A stretch of 51,843 bases of DNA. Origin: Anaerolineales bacterium (lineage in GTDB: Bacteria; Chloroflexota; Anaerolineae; Anaerolineales; UBA4823). Shown piece by piece: positions 16,806 to 27,039 of this stretch; within the stretch, counting starts at the first letter, position 1, and every line of letters begins with the position of its first letter. Below the pieces are notes generated by a model that was not told the origin of the DNA, did no database searches, and worked only from the letters and a program-made list of their open reading frames with translations. The stretch spans positions 1-51,843 of the forward strand of contig JAFGJM010000040.1 of the NCBI GenBank assembly GCA_016929095.1, read 5' to 3'. The position numbers were made by a program, and so were the translations under genes.

Positions 16806-18095
16806 ATGAGTCCATATTTACTACTTCGTCACCGGGATATCCCGGATATCGATAAACTGGAGGTGTATTGCCAGCAGGGAGGCTTTATTGGGTTTAAAAA
16901 AGCCGTCGTATCCATGCAGCCCGAGCAGGTGACTGAGGTGGTCAAAGCTTCCGGTTTACGCGGGCGGGGCGGAGCCGGCTTCCCCACCGGATTGAAATGG
17001 GCTTTCATGGATAACAATGCCTGGCCGCATTACGTCACTGCCAATGCCGATGAATCGGAACCGGGTACGTTCAAAGACCGCGAAATCATGGAATATAATC
17101 CTTTCCAATTCCTGGAGGGGGTAGCCATCGCTTCTTATGCGGTTGGCGCAAATGTGGCATATATCTATCTACGTGGGGAATTCTGGCAAATCGCTCGCCA
17201 ACTTGATTGGCGTATCGCCGAAATGAAAGAAGCCGGATACCTGGGTGAAAAAATATTTGGAACGGATTATGCGCTGGAAATATATACCCACCTGGGGGCA
17301 GGGGCATATATCTGTGGCGAAGAGACGGCATTACTGGAATCTATCGAGGGCAAGCTGGGGCAGCCGCGATTAAGACCGCCTTTCCCCCCGGTGTACGGCT
17401 TATACGGCAAACCTACGGTAGTCAATAATGTAGAAACTCTCACCAATTTACCACTGATCCTGGAACGAGGGGCAGAATGGTTCCGAAGTTACGGCACCGA
17501 GAAAAGCCCTGGTGTGAAGATATTCAGTTTATCGGGGTGTGTGAATCGCCCCGGGAATTATGAGCTGCCCCTGGGTACACCATTCCGCCAGTTGATATAT
17601 GAGCATGGCGGCGGCATCCGCGATGGGCATGCGATCAAAGCCATCATGCCCGCCGGTGCTTCATCTGCTTTGATCATCGCCGATGAGAAAGCCCTGGATA
17701 CACCCATGGATTACGAAAACGTCCCCAGCCTTGGGGCTCAGCTTGGTTCGGCATCGGTGATCGTCATCGACGATTCGATCAGCATCGATTGGTTGATCAA
17801 GAAAACAGTGCACTTCTTCTGTCACGAATCATGTGGCAAATGTACCCCTTGCCGGGAAGGCACCTTTTGGATGAAACATCTAACAGAACGTATTCATGCG
17901 GGGCAGGCTGCCTGGGAAGACGTGCAATTATTGTACGATGTTGCCAGCCAGATGAAAACGAAATGCCTTTGCGCCTTGGGTGAATTCTCCATTGAAGCTG
18001 TAATGACCGGCATTGACCGCTTCAAAGATGATTTTATCGAGCGGGTTGGAACAGAACAAACAAATATCCGCATAGATGCCAATAGTAAAGAGTAA
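16806..18095 (+). CDS. nuoF: NADH-quinone oxidoreductase subunit F (51 kDa, NADH/FMN)
   Basis: 429 residues; binds NADH and FMN and holds cluster N3. GLRGRGGAGFPTGLKW is the NADH/FMN glycine-rich loop, NADESEPGTFKDRE and GAGAYICGEETALLESIEG are further nucleotide-site motifs. The N3 ligands are C343, C346, C349 (ESCGKCTPCREG) and C389 (CLCALGEFS). The ATG follows 111 nt of repeat-bearing spacer after nuoE and has only a weak ribosome site. It is followed by another 113-nt gap before nuoG. These looser gaps are unusual within an otherwise overlapping operon. Confidence 0.97.
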   Translation: MSPYLLLRHRDIPDIDKLEVYCQQGGFIGFKKAVVSMQPEQVTEVVKASGLRGRGGAGFPTGLKWAFMDNNAWPHYVTANADESEPGTFKDREIMEYNPFQFLEGVAIASYAVGANVAYIYLRGEFWQIARQLDWRIAEMKEAGYLGEKIFGTDYALEIYTHLGAGAYICGEETALLESIEGKLGQPRLRPPFPPVYGLYGKPTVVNNVETLTNLPLILERGAEWFRSYGTEKSPGVKIFSLSGCVNRPGNYELPLGTPFRQLIYEHGGGIRDGHAIKAIMPAGASSALIIADEKALDTPMDYENVPSLGAQLGSASVIVIDDSISIDWLIKKTVHFFCHESCGKCTPCREGTFWMKHLTERIHAGQAAWEDVQLLYDVASQMKTKCLCALGEFSIEAVMTGIDRFKDDFIERVGTEQTNIRIDANSKE

Positions 18096-18208
18096 ACAAG
18101 CATATTGATGATGATATTTTTTAAAAAATGCTATCTTTTTGAAATAAAATCTGAAAATTACCCCGGCAAACTCCATTTTTCCGTGGTAATTAATCGGAGT
18201 CTTGATTA

Positions 18209-20722
18209 ATGACAAAGCAGGTCACTTTATCGATTGACGGCAAAGTCGTTTCTGTCCCAGAGGGGACTTTGATCGTGAATGCCGCCAAAAAAGCCGGCAT
18301 TGATATTCCCGTTTTTTGCTACCATCCAAAAATGGAACCGGTGGGTATGTGCCGGATGTGCCTGGTGGAAATTGGACGACCGCTCATCGATCGGGCTACC
18401 GGGGAATTGGTGAGAGAAGCAGACGGCTCACCCAAAATTCAATTTTCACCGAAACTTGAAACCGCCTGCACCACGCCCGTCTCCGAAGGGATGGTGGTGC
18501 TGGGCGCCTCGGAAAAAGCCAAAGCCGGGCGAGAGGATATTTTGGAGTTTTTGCTTACCTCTCACCCATTGGATTGCCCGGTTTGTGATAAGGGCGGCGA
18601 ATGCCCATTGCAAAATCTGACGATGGGTTTCGGTCCGGGGCAATCGCGCTACCTATATGATGAAAAGATGCATCTGGCAAAGCAAGTACCCCTGGGGGAA
18701 TTGATCTTTCTTGATCGTGAACGCTGCATCCAATGTGGTCGCTGCGTAAGGTTTCAAAGTGAAATTGTGGGCGATAATGTGATCGGGTTTTATCAACGTG
18801 GCCGGGCATTGGAGATTATTTCGTATTCCGAGCCGGGATTTGATTCATTTTTTTCGGGCAATACCACCGATATTTGTCCGGTAGGGGCATTAACGACCAC
18901 GGATTTTCGCTTCGGCGCTCGTCCGTGGGAATTAAATGCCGCTGCATCCATTTGCTCGCATTGCCCTGTGGGTTGTAATATAACCATCAATGTGCGTCGT
19001 GAGGCTGTCAGTGATGGAAAGTGGGTGGTCAAGCGGATAATGCCCCGGCAAAATGAAGCGGTCAATGAAATCTGGATATGCGATAAAGGCCGGTTTGCTC
19101 ATCACTATACCGCCAGCCCGGAGCGCCTTTCCACCCCTCTCGTGCGAAAAGACGGAAAATTAATCGAAGCAGGTTGGGATGAGGCGTTAGATTTGGCAGC
19201 TGGGCGTTTCAGGGATGCCGGCAATGATCTGCTTACCCTGGCAAGCGGGCGGTTATCCAACGAGGATTTATTCAATCTGTACCACTTGACTTCCTCTATC
19301 GGGGGTAAAGCTATCTTATACAGCCACATGGGCGGCGGTGATCTAACCGCTCAGGTTGGGGTGGGTATGGGTACGAATTTCGCTGATATGGGGCGCGAAA
19401 CGGCGATTATCATCATTGCCAGCGACCTAGAAGAAGAGGCGCCAATCTGGTACTTACGGGTGAAATTGGCTGCCCAACGCGGTGCTCAATTGATCGTGAT
19501 AAATCCTCGCCAGACCAAACTTGACCGTTATGCCCATCGTGTGCTGCGCTATGCTTATGGTAAGGAATCGGCTATCATCCTGGCAATGATAAATGCGATT
19601 TCAGCCAAAAAACTTGCGCAAACAGAGAATATGGGAAAGTATGTACGGAATGCGGATATAAAGCAGACAGCCAGGATGATCGCTGAAGCCGAGAACACAG
19701 TGGTTTTATTTGGCAGCGAGGGTTTGGGTTTGGAAGGCTCACAATCTTTAGCGCAAGCCTGCGCCAACTTATTATTGGTCACAGGTCATATCGAAAGAGC
19801 CAATAACGGATTGATCGGTGTATGGCCGCGGGCAAATGACCAGGGCGCCTGGGATGTAGGTTTTCGTCCCGCGGCTGATTTAAAAAAGGCAATGCAATCG
19901 GCTAAAGCCCTTTATATCGCCGCGGCTGATCCGGCCGGTGATTTCCCGGACCTGGCTGAAACCGCCGATTTCATGGTCGTGCAAGATCTTTTCCTTACTG
20001 CCACCGCTCGACTGGCTGATGTTGTTTTTCCTGCTCAATCTTTCACCGAACGCCAGGGCAGTTTTACATCTGGGGAGCGGCGCGTGCAACGATTTTATCC
20101 GGCAGTACCCTCGCTTGATGATTGCCTGCCCGATTTTACGATTTCTGCCCGGGTGGCAAAACGTATGGGTATCGACCAGGAAGAAATCCACGCCGGGAAG
20201 GTGATGGATAGGATCGCTGCCAGCTATCCGCATTATCGCGAAATCAGTTATACAAAATTGTCGCAGGTGAACGAGCAATGGCCAATAGTCGGGCGGAATG
20301 ATCTGTATTACGGCGGAACTACTTATGAGAACTCCCAGGGATTGGGGATGCAATTATTGCCAGGCTTACAACCAGCACTTAGCGAATTGCCTCCGTATGA
20401 TGTTGGCATGCCTGAAGGAAAATTGTGGGCGGTTCCTATAAACCGGTTATACGATCGCGGGCAAACAATGCTGCCTTCCAAACTGCTTCATCAACGTATT
20501 CCCCACCCCTATATAGTCATAAATTCAGATGAGGCTGAGAAATTGGGAATCATCGAAGGGGATACGGTAGAGATGATTTTAGAAGGTGTATCTTCTTTAG
20601 TCACGGCCAATTTGGACAATGGTGTTCCGCAAGGAATTTTACTCGTTCCGCGCAGTATGGGCATTCCCATCGCTGCACCCACAAGTGTGACGGTTAAAAA
20701 TGTTGACAAACTTTTGGCATGA
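18209..20722 (+). CDS. nuoG: NADH-quinone oxidoreductase subunit G (75 kDa)
   Basis: 837 residues. The N-terminal ferredoxin domain binds N1b (CYHPKMEPVGMCRMC and a later CTTP). HPLDCPVCDKGGECPLQ gives the His-ligated N5 site, and CIQCGRCVRF plus CPVGALT give N4. A further set CSHCPVGC, with a fourth Cys 35 residues on in IWICDKGRF, matches the additional N7 cluster that only some bacteria keep. The rest is the molybdopterin-oxidoreductase-like domain (for example DLEEEAPIWYLRVKLA), which lacks cofactor in complex I. A C-terminal aspartate-decarboxylase-like barrel ends the chain. CGGAG lies 12 nt before the ATG. Confidence 0.96.
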   Translation: MTKQVTLSIDGKVVSVPEGTLIVNAAKKAGIDIPVFCYHPKMEPVGMCRMCLVEIGRPLIDRATGELVREADGSPKIQFSPKLETACTTPVSEGMVVLGASEKAKAGREDILEFLLTSHPLDCPVCDKGGECPLQNLTMGFGPGQSRYLYDEKMHLAKQVPLGELIFLDRERCIQCGRCVRFQSEIVGDNVIGFYQRGRALEIISYSEPGFDSFFSGNTTDICPVGALTTTDFRFGARPWELNAAASICSHCPVGCNITINVRREAVSDGKWVVKRIMPRQNEAVNEIWICDKGRFAHHYTASPERLSTPLVRKDGKLIEAGWDEALDLAAGRFRDAGNDLLTLASGRLSNEDLFNLYHLTSSIGGKAILYSHMGGGDLTAQVGVGMGTNFADMGRETAIIIIASDLEEEAPIWYLRVKLAAQRGAQLIVINPRQTKLDRYAHRVLRYAYGKESAIILAMINAISAKKLAQTENMGKYVRNADIKQTARMIAEAENTVVLFGSEGLGLEGSQSLAQACANLLLVTGHIERANNGLIGVWPRANDQGAWDVGFRPAADLKKAMQSAKALYIAAADPAGDFPDLAETADFMVVQDLFLTATARLADVVFPAQSFTERQGSFTSGERRVQRFYPAVPSLDDCLPDFTISARVAKRMGIDQEEIHAGKVMDRIAASYPHYREISYTKLSQVNEQWPIVGRNDLYYGGTTYENSQGLGMQLLPGLQPALSELPPYDVGMPEGKLWAVPINRLYDRGQTMLPSKLLHQRIPHPYIVINSDEAEKLGIIEGDTVEMILEGVSSLVTANLDNGVPQGILLVPRSMGIPIAAPTSVTVKNVDKLLA

Positions 20723-20734
20723 CTTGAGGTGTGT

Positions 20735-21832
20735 ATGACATCCGGTTTGATTTGGGAATGGATCATCAAATCGCTCGTGATTGTATTCGGTTTGTTGACC
20801 GGATTCGCATACTTGACTTTATTCGAACGCAAAGCTCTGGCGCGTATTCAGGTGCGAATTGGGCCTAATCGCGCCGGGCCGTTGGGTCTGCTGCAACCGG
20901 TCGCCGATGCGGTGAAATTGATATTCAAAGAGGAATTGATCCCATCGAAAGCCGATAAAATCATCTTTATCCTGGCGCCGATTATCACAGTCATACCGGC
21001 GTTGATCATTCTGGCGGTCTTACCCTTTGGAGGAGTGATTACATTATTCGGAAAACAGTATTCACTATCACTGGTGGATTTGAACGTGGGTGTGTTATAT
21101 ATCACCGCTGTCGCTTCGATTTCCGTGTATGGCATTGTCCTGGCTGGCTGGGCATCCAATAATAAATACGCCATGCTAGGAGGTATTCGCTCCTCGGCGC
21201 AGATGATCAGCTACGAACTGGCGCTTGGGCTGTCATTTATCGGACCAATTCTCTTGACCGGCTCGATGAGTATGACCGACATTGTAGAGACGCAGAAACC
21301 TTTGTGGTTTGTGGTGTATCAACCCTTGGGTGTTCTGGTTTTTTGGATCGCTACCCTGGCAGAGGTGAACCGGGCGCCTTTCGATATGCCGGAGGCAGAG
21401 CAGGAACTCACCGCCGGTTACCACACGGAATATTCCGGGATGAAATTTGCCTTGTTCTTCATGGCAGAATACATCAAGATGATCGCCGTTTCAGCCATTG
21501 CGGCTACAATGTTTTTTGGCGGATACCATTTCTTTTGGGAGGATAAATACCCCATTCTTGGACCTATCTGGTTATTGGCGAAAGTGGTTGCTTTATTGTT
21601 TGGCATGATTTGGATACGCGCGACTTTGCCACGAATCCGTTACGACCGCCTCATGGCATTTGGCTGGAAGTTCTTATTCCCCCTGGCGTTGGCAAATGTC
21701 TTCTTTACTGCCCTGGGTGTTATCCTGGGAAAATTGTGGCTGATCCCCGTATTGACCATGGTTGCGTTATTGGTAGCCATTTATCTGGTGAGCATGTCGC
21801 AAACCAGGAGGTGGAACAAAAATGTTCTCTGA
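20735..21832 (+). CDS. nuoH: NADH-quinone oxidoreductase subunit H
   Basis: 365 residues with about eight membrane helices; the membrane half of the quinone tunnel. Signature segments are [22 protein letters not shown] (loop 1), [26 protein letters not shown] with the acidic cluster of the E-channel, and [16 protein letters not shown] at the C-terminus. ATG at 20735 is preferred because GAGGT lies 4 nt before it; GTG at 20729 is two codons upstream. Starts 12 nt after the nuoG stop and overlaps nuoI by 11 nt. Confidence 0.97.
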   Translation: MTSGLIWEWIIKSLVIVFGLLTGFAYLTLFERKALARIQVRIGPNRAGPLGLLQPVADAVKLIFKEELIPSKADKIIFILAPIITVIPALIILAVLPFGGVITLFGKQYSLSLVDLNVGVLYITAVASISVYGIVLAGWASNNKYAMLGGIRSSAQMISYELALGLSFIGPILLTGSMSMTDIVETQKPLWFVVYQPLGVLVFWIATLAEVNRAPFDMPEAEQELTAGYHTEYSGMKFALFFMAEYIKMIAVSAIAATMFFGGYHFFWEDKYPILGPIWLLAKVVALLFGMIWIRATLPRIRYDRLMAFGWKFLFPLALANVFFTALGVILGKLWLIPVLTMVALLVAIYLVSMSQTRRWNKNVL

Positions 21833-22325
21833 GATCACACGCGGCTTATTGACCACCTTGAAATCGATGACCGAAAAGCCGGTTACCATCCAGTATCCGG
21901 AAGAAAAACGACCGGTGCGAACCCGTTTCAAAGGGCGGCATATTCTTAAACGCTATGACAACGGGTTGGAAAAGTGTATCGGCTGTTCGTTGTGCGCTGC
22001 GGCTTGCCCGGCAGATGCCATATTTGTAGAATCCGCCGAGAATACCGACGAAAAACGCTATTCCCCCGGCGAGCGTTATGCCAGCACTTATGAGATCAAC
22101 ATGCTGCGCTGTATCTTTTGTGGATATTGTGAAGATGCCTGCCCTACAGAAGCCATTATCCTGGGTGATATTTACGAGTTGTCATTTACCGACCGGCGCC
22201 AATCGATTTACACGAAAGAGATGTTGATCGAACCGGTTGGAGAGGGCGGCAAACTCACGCCGCAAAAAACACCGCCGGGCGTTTTTACCCGCTCTGTACC
22301 GGAGATGAAAAACCCGCAAGATTGA
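21822..22325 (+). CDS. nuoI: NADH-quinone oxidoreductase subunit I (2x[4Fe-4S])
   Basis: 167 residues; a ferredoxin-like subunit carrying N6a and N6b between NuoG and NuoB. The first cluster motif is C52-x2-C55-x2-C58-x3-C62 ([12 protein letters not shown]), the second C97-x2-C100-x2-C103-x3-C107 ([12 protein letters not shown]). An amphipathic N-terminal helix ([14 protein letters not shown]) would lie on the membrane. It has the strongest ribosome site of the operon, AGGAGGTGG, inside the end of nuoH. Confidence 0.97.
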   Translation: MFSEITRGLLTTLKSMTEKPVTIQYPEEKRPVRTRFKGRHILKRYDNGLEKCIGCSLCAAACPADAIFVESAENTDEKRYSPGERYASTYEINMLRCIFCGYCEDACPTEAIILGDIYELSFTDRRQSIYTKEMLIEPVGEGGKLTPQKTPPGVFTRSVPEMKNPQD

Positions 22326-22350
22326 GACAGTTCTTTGAGGAAGTAAGCAA

Positions 22351-22854
22351 ATGCCCTTGAATTTTACCCTTTTCCTGATCCTGGCTGTCATAGCCATTGC
22401 CTCGGCGTTGGGAATGCTGTTCAGTAAGAATGCAGTCTATTCGGCGTTGTTCCTGATCCTCAATTTTGCGGTCGCGGCGTTTTTTTATCTAATTCTGGAT
22501 GCACCTTTCATTGCTTTGACTCAAATCACCGTATATGCGGGTGCAATCATGGTGCTGTTTCTTTTCGTCATCATGCTGTTAGGCGCCGAGCAAACTGGGC
22601 GTATGACGGCTGCCCGGTGGGTGCGGCCGACGGCAATTACCCTGGCTGCACTCTTAGTCGTCGAAACTATTTACATCATGTTTACCCAAAAAGGAACAAT
22701 CGCCAGCTTATCAAGTATTCCGCCAGATTTTGGCGCACCGGAGGTTGTAGGGCAATTTTTATTCAATCAATATTTATTACCGTTTGAGGTGACCTCGATC
22801 TTGCTGCTGGCTGCTATGATTGGGGCTATCGTGCTGACAAAACGGAAAAGTTGA
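22351..22854 (+). CDS. nuoJ: NADH-quinone oxidoreductase subunit J
   Basis: 167 residues with five predicted membrane helices. The third helix contains the family stretch [20 protein letters not shown], whose flexible pi-bulge couples quinone chemistry to proton pumping. The N-terminus [26 protein letters not shown] is normal. The gene starts 25 nt after nuoI (GAGGAAG upstream) and its stop is 20 nt before the nuoK start. No divergence from family length. Confidence 0.95.
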   Translation: MPLNFTLFLILAVIAIASALGMLFSKNAVYSALFLILNFAVAAFFYLILDAPFIALTQITVYAGAIMVLFLFVIMLLGAEQTGRMTAARWVRPTAITLAALLVVETIYIMFTQKGTIASLSSIPPDFGAPEVVGQFLFNQYLLPFEVTSILLLAAMIGAIVLTKRKS

Positions 22855-22874
22855 GTGGATTTTTGGAGTTGGAG

Positions 22875-23177
22875 ATGATTCCTGTTTCATACTACATCGG
22901 TTTATCAGCCATTCTCTTTACCATTGGCGCTTTAGGCGTGCTTATCCGCCGTAATGCAATTATCATCTTCATGTCGGTGGAACTCATGTTAAACGCTGCT
23001 AACCTGGCTTTCGTGGCGTTTGCACGGGCTTTTGGCATGATGGAAGGACAAATATTCGTCTTTTTTGTCATGGCGGTAGCCGCGGCGGAGGTGGCTGTTG
23101 GCCTGGCGTTGATCGTGACAATTTTTCATACGAAACAGAGCATCGATGTGGATCAAATGCATAGCTTGAAGGGCTAA
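22875..23177 (+). CDS. nuoK: NADH-quinone oxidoreductase subunit K
   Basis: 100 residues, the exact usual NuoK size when started at the ATG at 22875, which has GGAG 6 nt upstream. A TTG at 22851 overlapping the nuoJ stop is a less likely start. Three helices are seen. The first loop is [23 protein letters not shown] with the conserved membrane Glu of the proton path, and the second Glu is in [15 protein letters not shown]. NuoK, J and A form the E-channel between the quinone site and the antiporter-like subunits. Confidence 0.96.
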   Translation: MIPVSYYIGLSAILFTIGALGVLIRRNAIIIFMSVELMLNAANLAFVAFARAFGMMEGQIFVFFVMAVAAAEVAVGLALIVTIFHTKQSIDVDQMHSLKG

Positions 23178-23193
23178 ACTACGGGAGTGGTTT

Positions 23194-25347
23194 ATGTGGT
23201 TCAGTGAAACGGTCGCCAACAGTACACAATTCTTTTCCCTGGTTCCCTGGGTGGTATTTTTCCCATTGATTGGCTTGTTGGTCAATTTGATATTTGGCGG
23301 GCGCATGAGCGAAAAGGCAATTGGCATCACTGCCTGTGGCGCGGCGGGATTATCTTTGTTGATTTCGGTGTTACAGGCGGTTTCGTTACTTGGGCATCCT
23401 GGAGGCATGGTTGTCTATTTGGCAGATTGGATCGTGGTGGGCGATTTAGCAATACAATGGGCATTCCAGGTGGATACTCTTTCTGTGACCATGATGCTGG
23501 TGGTGGCTGGCGTTGGTACATTGATCCATATCTACGCAGTCGGGTATATGCACGAAGATGTGCGCCATAATGGTGATCCAACACGTTACCAGCGGTTCTT
23601 TGTATTCTTCAACCTGTTCATTGTCGCTATGATGATTTTGGTCAGCGCTGATAATTATTTGATGTTGTTCGTTGGTTGGGAAGGGGTGGGATTGTGCTCG
23701 TATTTATTGATCGGTTTTTGGTACGACAAAGGGAAAGACGGCATCGGTAATGCTCTGGCGGGGAAGAAAGCTTTTATCACCAACCGCATTGGTGATTTTG
23801 GTTTTTTGATCGCTGCGTTCATGATTTATGTGGCATTTCGCACGTTTAATTTTCACCAAATTTTTGAACAGATTCAGCAAGCCGGGTCATCATTCACCCC
23901 GGCGATCTTTGCCATTACCCTGTTCATGCTGTTGGGTGTGGCGGGAAAATCTGCCCAGATTCCATTATATGTATGGCTGCCAGACGCGATGGCAGGACCC
24001 ACACCGGTATCCGCACTGATCCATGCGGCAACCATGGTAACCGCCGGTGTATATTTGATTGCCCGCTCGCACCCGCTCTATGTTCAGGTACCAGAGGCGC
24101 AAAATATTGTGGCGCTGGTGGGAGGTGCAACGGCATTGTTCGCCGCTACAATTGCTGTGGGACAATTTGATATCAAGAAAGTCCTGGCATACTCCACCAT
24201 CAGCCAGTTGGGGTTTATGACTGCTGCAGTGGGCATGGGGGCTTTCACTGCCGGGATGTTCCATCTGGTAACCCATTCGTTCTTCAAGGCGCTACTATTC
24301 CTATCGGCGGGTTCGGTCATTCAGGGAATCGAAGCCGGCTTGCATCATATCGAGCACGATCCCAGACTAAAAAAGAAAATGGTGAAACCGCACGATTTTG
24401 ACCCTCAGGATATGCGGAATATGGGAGGGCTGCGCAAACGCATGCCGATCACATTTTGGGTCTATCTCATTGGCGCGCTGGCTTTAGCCGGGATTGCCCC
24501 TTTGGCAGGCTTTTGGTCGAAGGATGAGATATTGGCTGAAGCCAAACTGATCTCTCCCACAGTCTATGGCTTGCTTACGATAGCTGCATTTTTTACCGCC
24601 TTTTATATGGGACGCCAGATATTGATGGTTTTCTTTGGCGAATCGCGCGCCGAGCCAACCGCACACGCCAGGGAAAATCCTCCGGTGATCACCATACCCT
24701 TGATGATATTGGCTGGTTTATCTCTATTGGGTGGTTTCATAAATTTACCGGTGATACATACCTTCACACATTGGCTGGAACATACCTTGACCATCGAAGA
24801 AGCCATGATCAACTTTCGCCTGGGCGAGGCAGCCGAAGCATCCGGGCAATTCAATCCTATGGTAGCCGGAATTTCTACTGGGTTGGCACTCTTCGCTATT
24901 TTGCTCGCCTGGTGGATTTATATGCAACGCTACCCCGCCATGTTGAAGCTGCCTCCCAAACAAAGGTCAGATGACCCATTAAAAACATTTATCGGGCCTC
25001 TGTTTAGTGCATTGGAAAATAAATGGTGGGTAGATGAGCTATATCAAACGCTGGTCATCACACCATATAACCTGTTGGCGAGGTATTTGGCTCAGGTGAT
25101 CGATGGGCGTTTCTGGCACGACTGGGTTCATGATGTTCTGATTGTTGGCGGTTTCCGGTTTTTCACCCGTTTGCTCTCGATTCAATTCGACCTGGGTGTT
25201 ATCGACAGTACAGCCAACAGCCTTGCCGATTTGGCTAAAAGCCTGGCACAACAAATGCGCCAACTGCAAACCGGTTATGTACGCAGTTATGCGCTTTGGG
25301 TGTTTTTAGGTGTGGTTGTCATTTTAGGATACTTGATATTTTGGTAG
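23194..25347 (+). CDS. nuoL: NADH-quinone oxidoreductase subunit L (antiporter-like)
   Basis: 717 residues, longer than the E. coli protein (613) because of an extended loop containing HHIEHDPRLKKKMVKPHDF and a long C-terminal section. The Mrp-antiporter-like core has MLFVGWEGVGLCSYLLIGFW with the key Glu, AGPTPVSALIHAATMVTAGVYL with the central-channel residues, and HLVTHSFFKALLFLSAGSVI. The lateral helix HL and a final anchor helix are predicted after residue 560 (about 570-590 and 695-715). It is the distal proton-pumping subunit. A GGGAG site precedes the ATG and nuoM follows after 12 nt. Confidence 0.96.
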   Translation: MWFSETVANSTQFFSLVPWVVFFPLIGLLVNLIFGGRMSEKAIGITACGAAGLSLLISVLQAVSLLGHPGGMVVYLADWIVVGDLAIQWAFQVDTLSVTMMLVVAGVGTLIHIYAVGYMHEDVRHNGDPTRYQRFFVFFNLFIVAMMILVSADNYLMLFVGWEGVGLCSYLLIGFWYDKGKDGIGNALAGKKAFITNRIGDFGFLIAAFMIYVAFRTFNFHQIFEQIQQAGSSFTPAIFAITLFMLLGVAGKSAQIPLYVWLPDAMAGPTPVSALIHAATMVTAGVYLIARSHPLYVQVPEAQNIVALVGGATALFAATIAVGQFDIKKVLAYSTISQLGFMTAAVGMGAFTAGMFHLVTHSFFKALLFLSAGSVIQGIEAGLHHIEHDPRLKKKMVKPHDFDPQDMRNMGGLRKRMPITFWVYLIGALALAGIAPLAGFWSKDEILAEAKLISPTVYGLLTIAAFFTAFYMGRQILMVFFGESRAEPTAHARENPPVITIPLMILAGLSLLGGFINLPVIHTFTHWLEHTLTIEEAMINFRLGEAAEASGQFNPMVAGISTGLALFAILLAWWIYMQRYPAMLKLPPKQRSDDPLKTFIGPLFSALENKWWVDELYQTLVITPYNLLARYLAQVIDGRFWHDWVHDVLIVGGFRFFTRLLSIQFDLGVIDSTANSLADLAKSLAQQMRQLQTGYVRSYALWVFLGVVVILGYLIFW

Positions 25348-25359
25348 TGAGAAAAGCTT

Positions 25360-26880
25360 ATGGACTCATTCATTCATCCTCTTACATTGGTCACATTTTT
25401 GCCCCTGGCGGGTGTTGTCGTGATCTTGTTTCTTAAAAACGAGCAGAAAAATGCAGCCCGCTATACTGCCCTGGCGACTTCACTGATTACGTTTGGGGTT
25501 TCGATGGCGGTGCTGGCGCAGTTCCAACGCGTTGATCCCAACCTGCAAATGGTGATCGATTTGCCCTGGATCCGGGTGGGGAGTTGGGTCATCGCTTATC
25601 ACCTGGGTGTGGATGGTCTGAGCATTTTGCTGCTTTTATTGACCACGTTTCTTACTCCCATATCGATATTATCCACCTGGACCGCGGTCGAAGAGCGGGT
25701 AAAAGATTTCATGATCTTCTTTTTGCTGCTCGAAATGGGCATGGTCGGCGTGTTTTTAGCGCAAGATCTATTCCTGTTTTATGTGTTTTGGGAATTTACC
25801 CTGGTTCCGATGTATTTCTTGATCGGTATTTGGGGAGGTCCACAACGGATATATGCAGCCATAAAATTTTTCCTGTATACCATGGCGGGTTCGATTTTAA
25901 TGCTGCTGGCGATATTGTGGCTGGGTATCCAGGGAGGAACGTTCTCCACACCGGATTTGATTGCCAATAATCACATCCCTGCCAATATTCAATTCTGGCT
26001 GTTCCTGGCTTTTGCAGCGGCATTTGCCATCAAAGTGCCGATGTGGCCGTTACACTCCTGGCTGCCCGATGCCCATGTGGAAGCCCCCACCGCTGGTTCC
26101 ATCATCCTGGCGGGTGTCTTACTGAAGATGGGAACCTATGGTTTCTTAAGGTTTAACATACCGTTGTTTCCACAAGCTGCATGGCAATTGGCGCCCTGGA
26201 TAGCCGGTTTGGCGGTGATTGGTATTTTGTATGGCGCGGCGGTGTCTTTTGCTCAAAAGGATGTGAAAAAATTAGTAGCATATTCCTCCGTAAGCCACCT
26301 GGGATTTGTAATGCTGGGATTGTTTGCCCTGAACCCTCAAGGTATCCAGGGCGGGATTTTACAGATGGTCAACCACGGCTTGAGCACCGGCGCTTTGTTC
26401 CTTATCGTAGGGATGATCTATGAAAGGCGCCACACACGCGATATGGATGCCTTTGGCGGTTTGTGGAAAGTGATGCCGGTGTATGGCGCATTAACATTGA
26501 TTGTGGCGCTTTCTTCTATGGGATTGCCGGGTTTGAACGGTTTTGTGGGCGAATTTACTATATTATTAGGCGCCTGGGATGCCGGGCAGGCTGGTCATGT
26601 GTTGGGTTCGTATTGGTTCGCCGGGTTGTCGGCATTGGGCGTTATCCTCGCCGCTGTGTATATCTTATTTATGTTTCAGAAACTCTTTCTGGGCCCCATT
26701 GATAAAGAAGAGAACCGAAATTTGAAAGATCTCAACTGGCGTGAAATCATTACTCTGGCGCCCATTATCATTTTAATATTTTGGATTGGTTTATATCCAA
26801 AACCATTCTTCAGTCTGATGGCACCCTCGGTAGACCAATTGATGGTTGTTTTGCATGGCGCTGCTCTTGCATTGCATTAA
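25360..26880 (+). CDS. nuoM: NADH-quinone oxidoreductase subunit M (antiporter-like)
   Basis: 506 residues and about 14 membrane helices. Diagnostic blocks are FYVFWEFTLVPMYFLIGIWGG with the essential Glu, AFAIKVPMWPLHSWLPDAH, APTAGSIILAGVLLKMGTYG, FAQKDVKKLVAYSSVSHLG and MVNHGLSTGALFLIVGMIYE. The second proton-translocating antiporter-like module of complex I. The start follows nuoL by 12 nt. After it comes a 159-nt gap with a repeat tract, so nuoN may depend partly on its own start signals. Confidence 0.97.
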   Translation: MDSFIHPLTLVTFLPLAGVVVILFLKNEQKNAARYTALATSLITFGVSMAVLAQFQRVDPNLQMVIDLPWIRVGSWVIAYHLGVDGLSILLLLLTTFLTPISILSTWTAVEERVKDFMIFFLLLEMGMVGVFLAQDLFLFYVFWEFTLVPMYFLIGIWGGPQRIYAAIKFFLYTMAGSILMLLAILWLGIQGGTFSTPDLIANNHIPANIQFWLFLAFAAAFAIKVPMWPLHSWLPDAHVEAPTAGSIILAGVLLKMGTYGFLRFNIPLFPQAAWQLAPWIAGLAVIGILYGAAVSFAQKDVKKLVAYSSVSHLGFVMLGLFALNPQGIQGGILQMVNHGLSTGALFLIVGMIYERRHTRDMDAFGGLWKVMPVYGALTLIVALSSMGLPGLNGFVGEFTILLGAWDAGQAGHVLGSYWFAGLSALGVILAAVYILFMFQKLFLGPIDKEENRNLKDLNWREIITLAPIIILIFWIGLYPKPFFSLMAPSVDQLMVVLHGAALALH

Positions 26881-26976
26881 AAGGTGCTAAGAGGAAGGCA
26901 TGAAATCAGTAAGTTTATTTAATATCAGTATGGACATGGTATTCACAAACCCGACCTGGCGATTGTAAACGGCAAA

Positions 26977-27020
26977 ATGACAACCAAAAACTGATGACTG
27001 AAAGCCAATAGCTGCTAGCT
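26977..27020 (+). repeat. Degenerate ACTGATGAC-type tract in the nuoM-nuoN gap
   Basis: ATGACAACCAAAAACTGATG followed by ACTGAAAGCCAATAGCTG. Resembles the tracts before thiolase, dnaG and the cyclase-family lipoprotein gene, all in the direction of the following gene. Confidence 0.5.
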
Positions 27021-27039
27021 TCTTTATGAATGAGGCGTA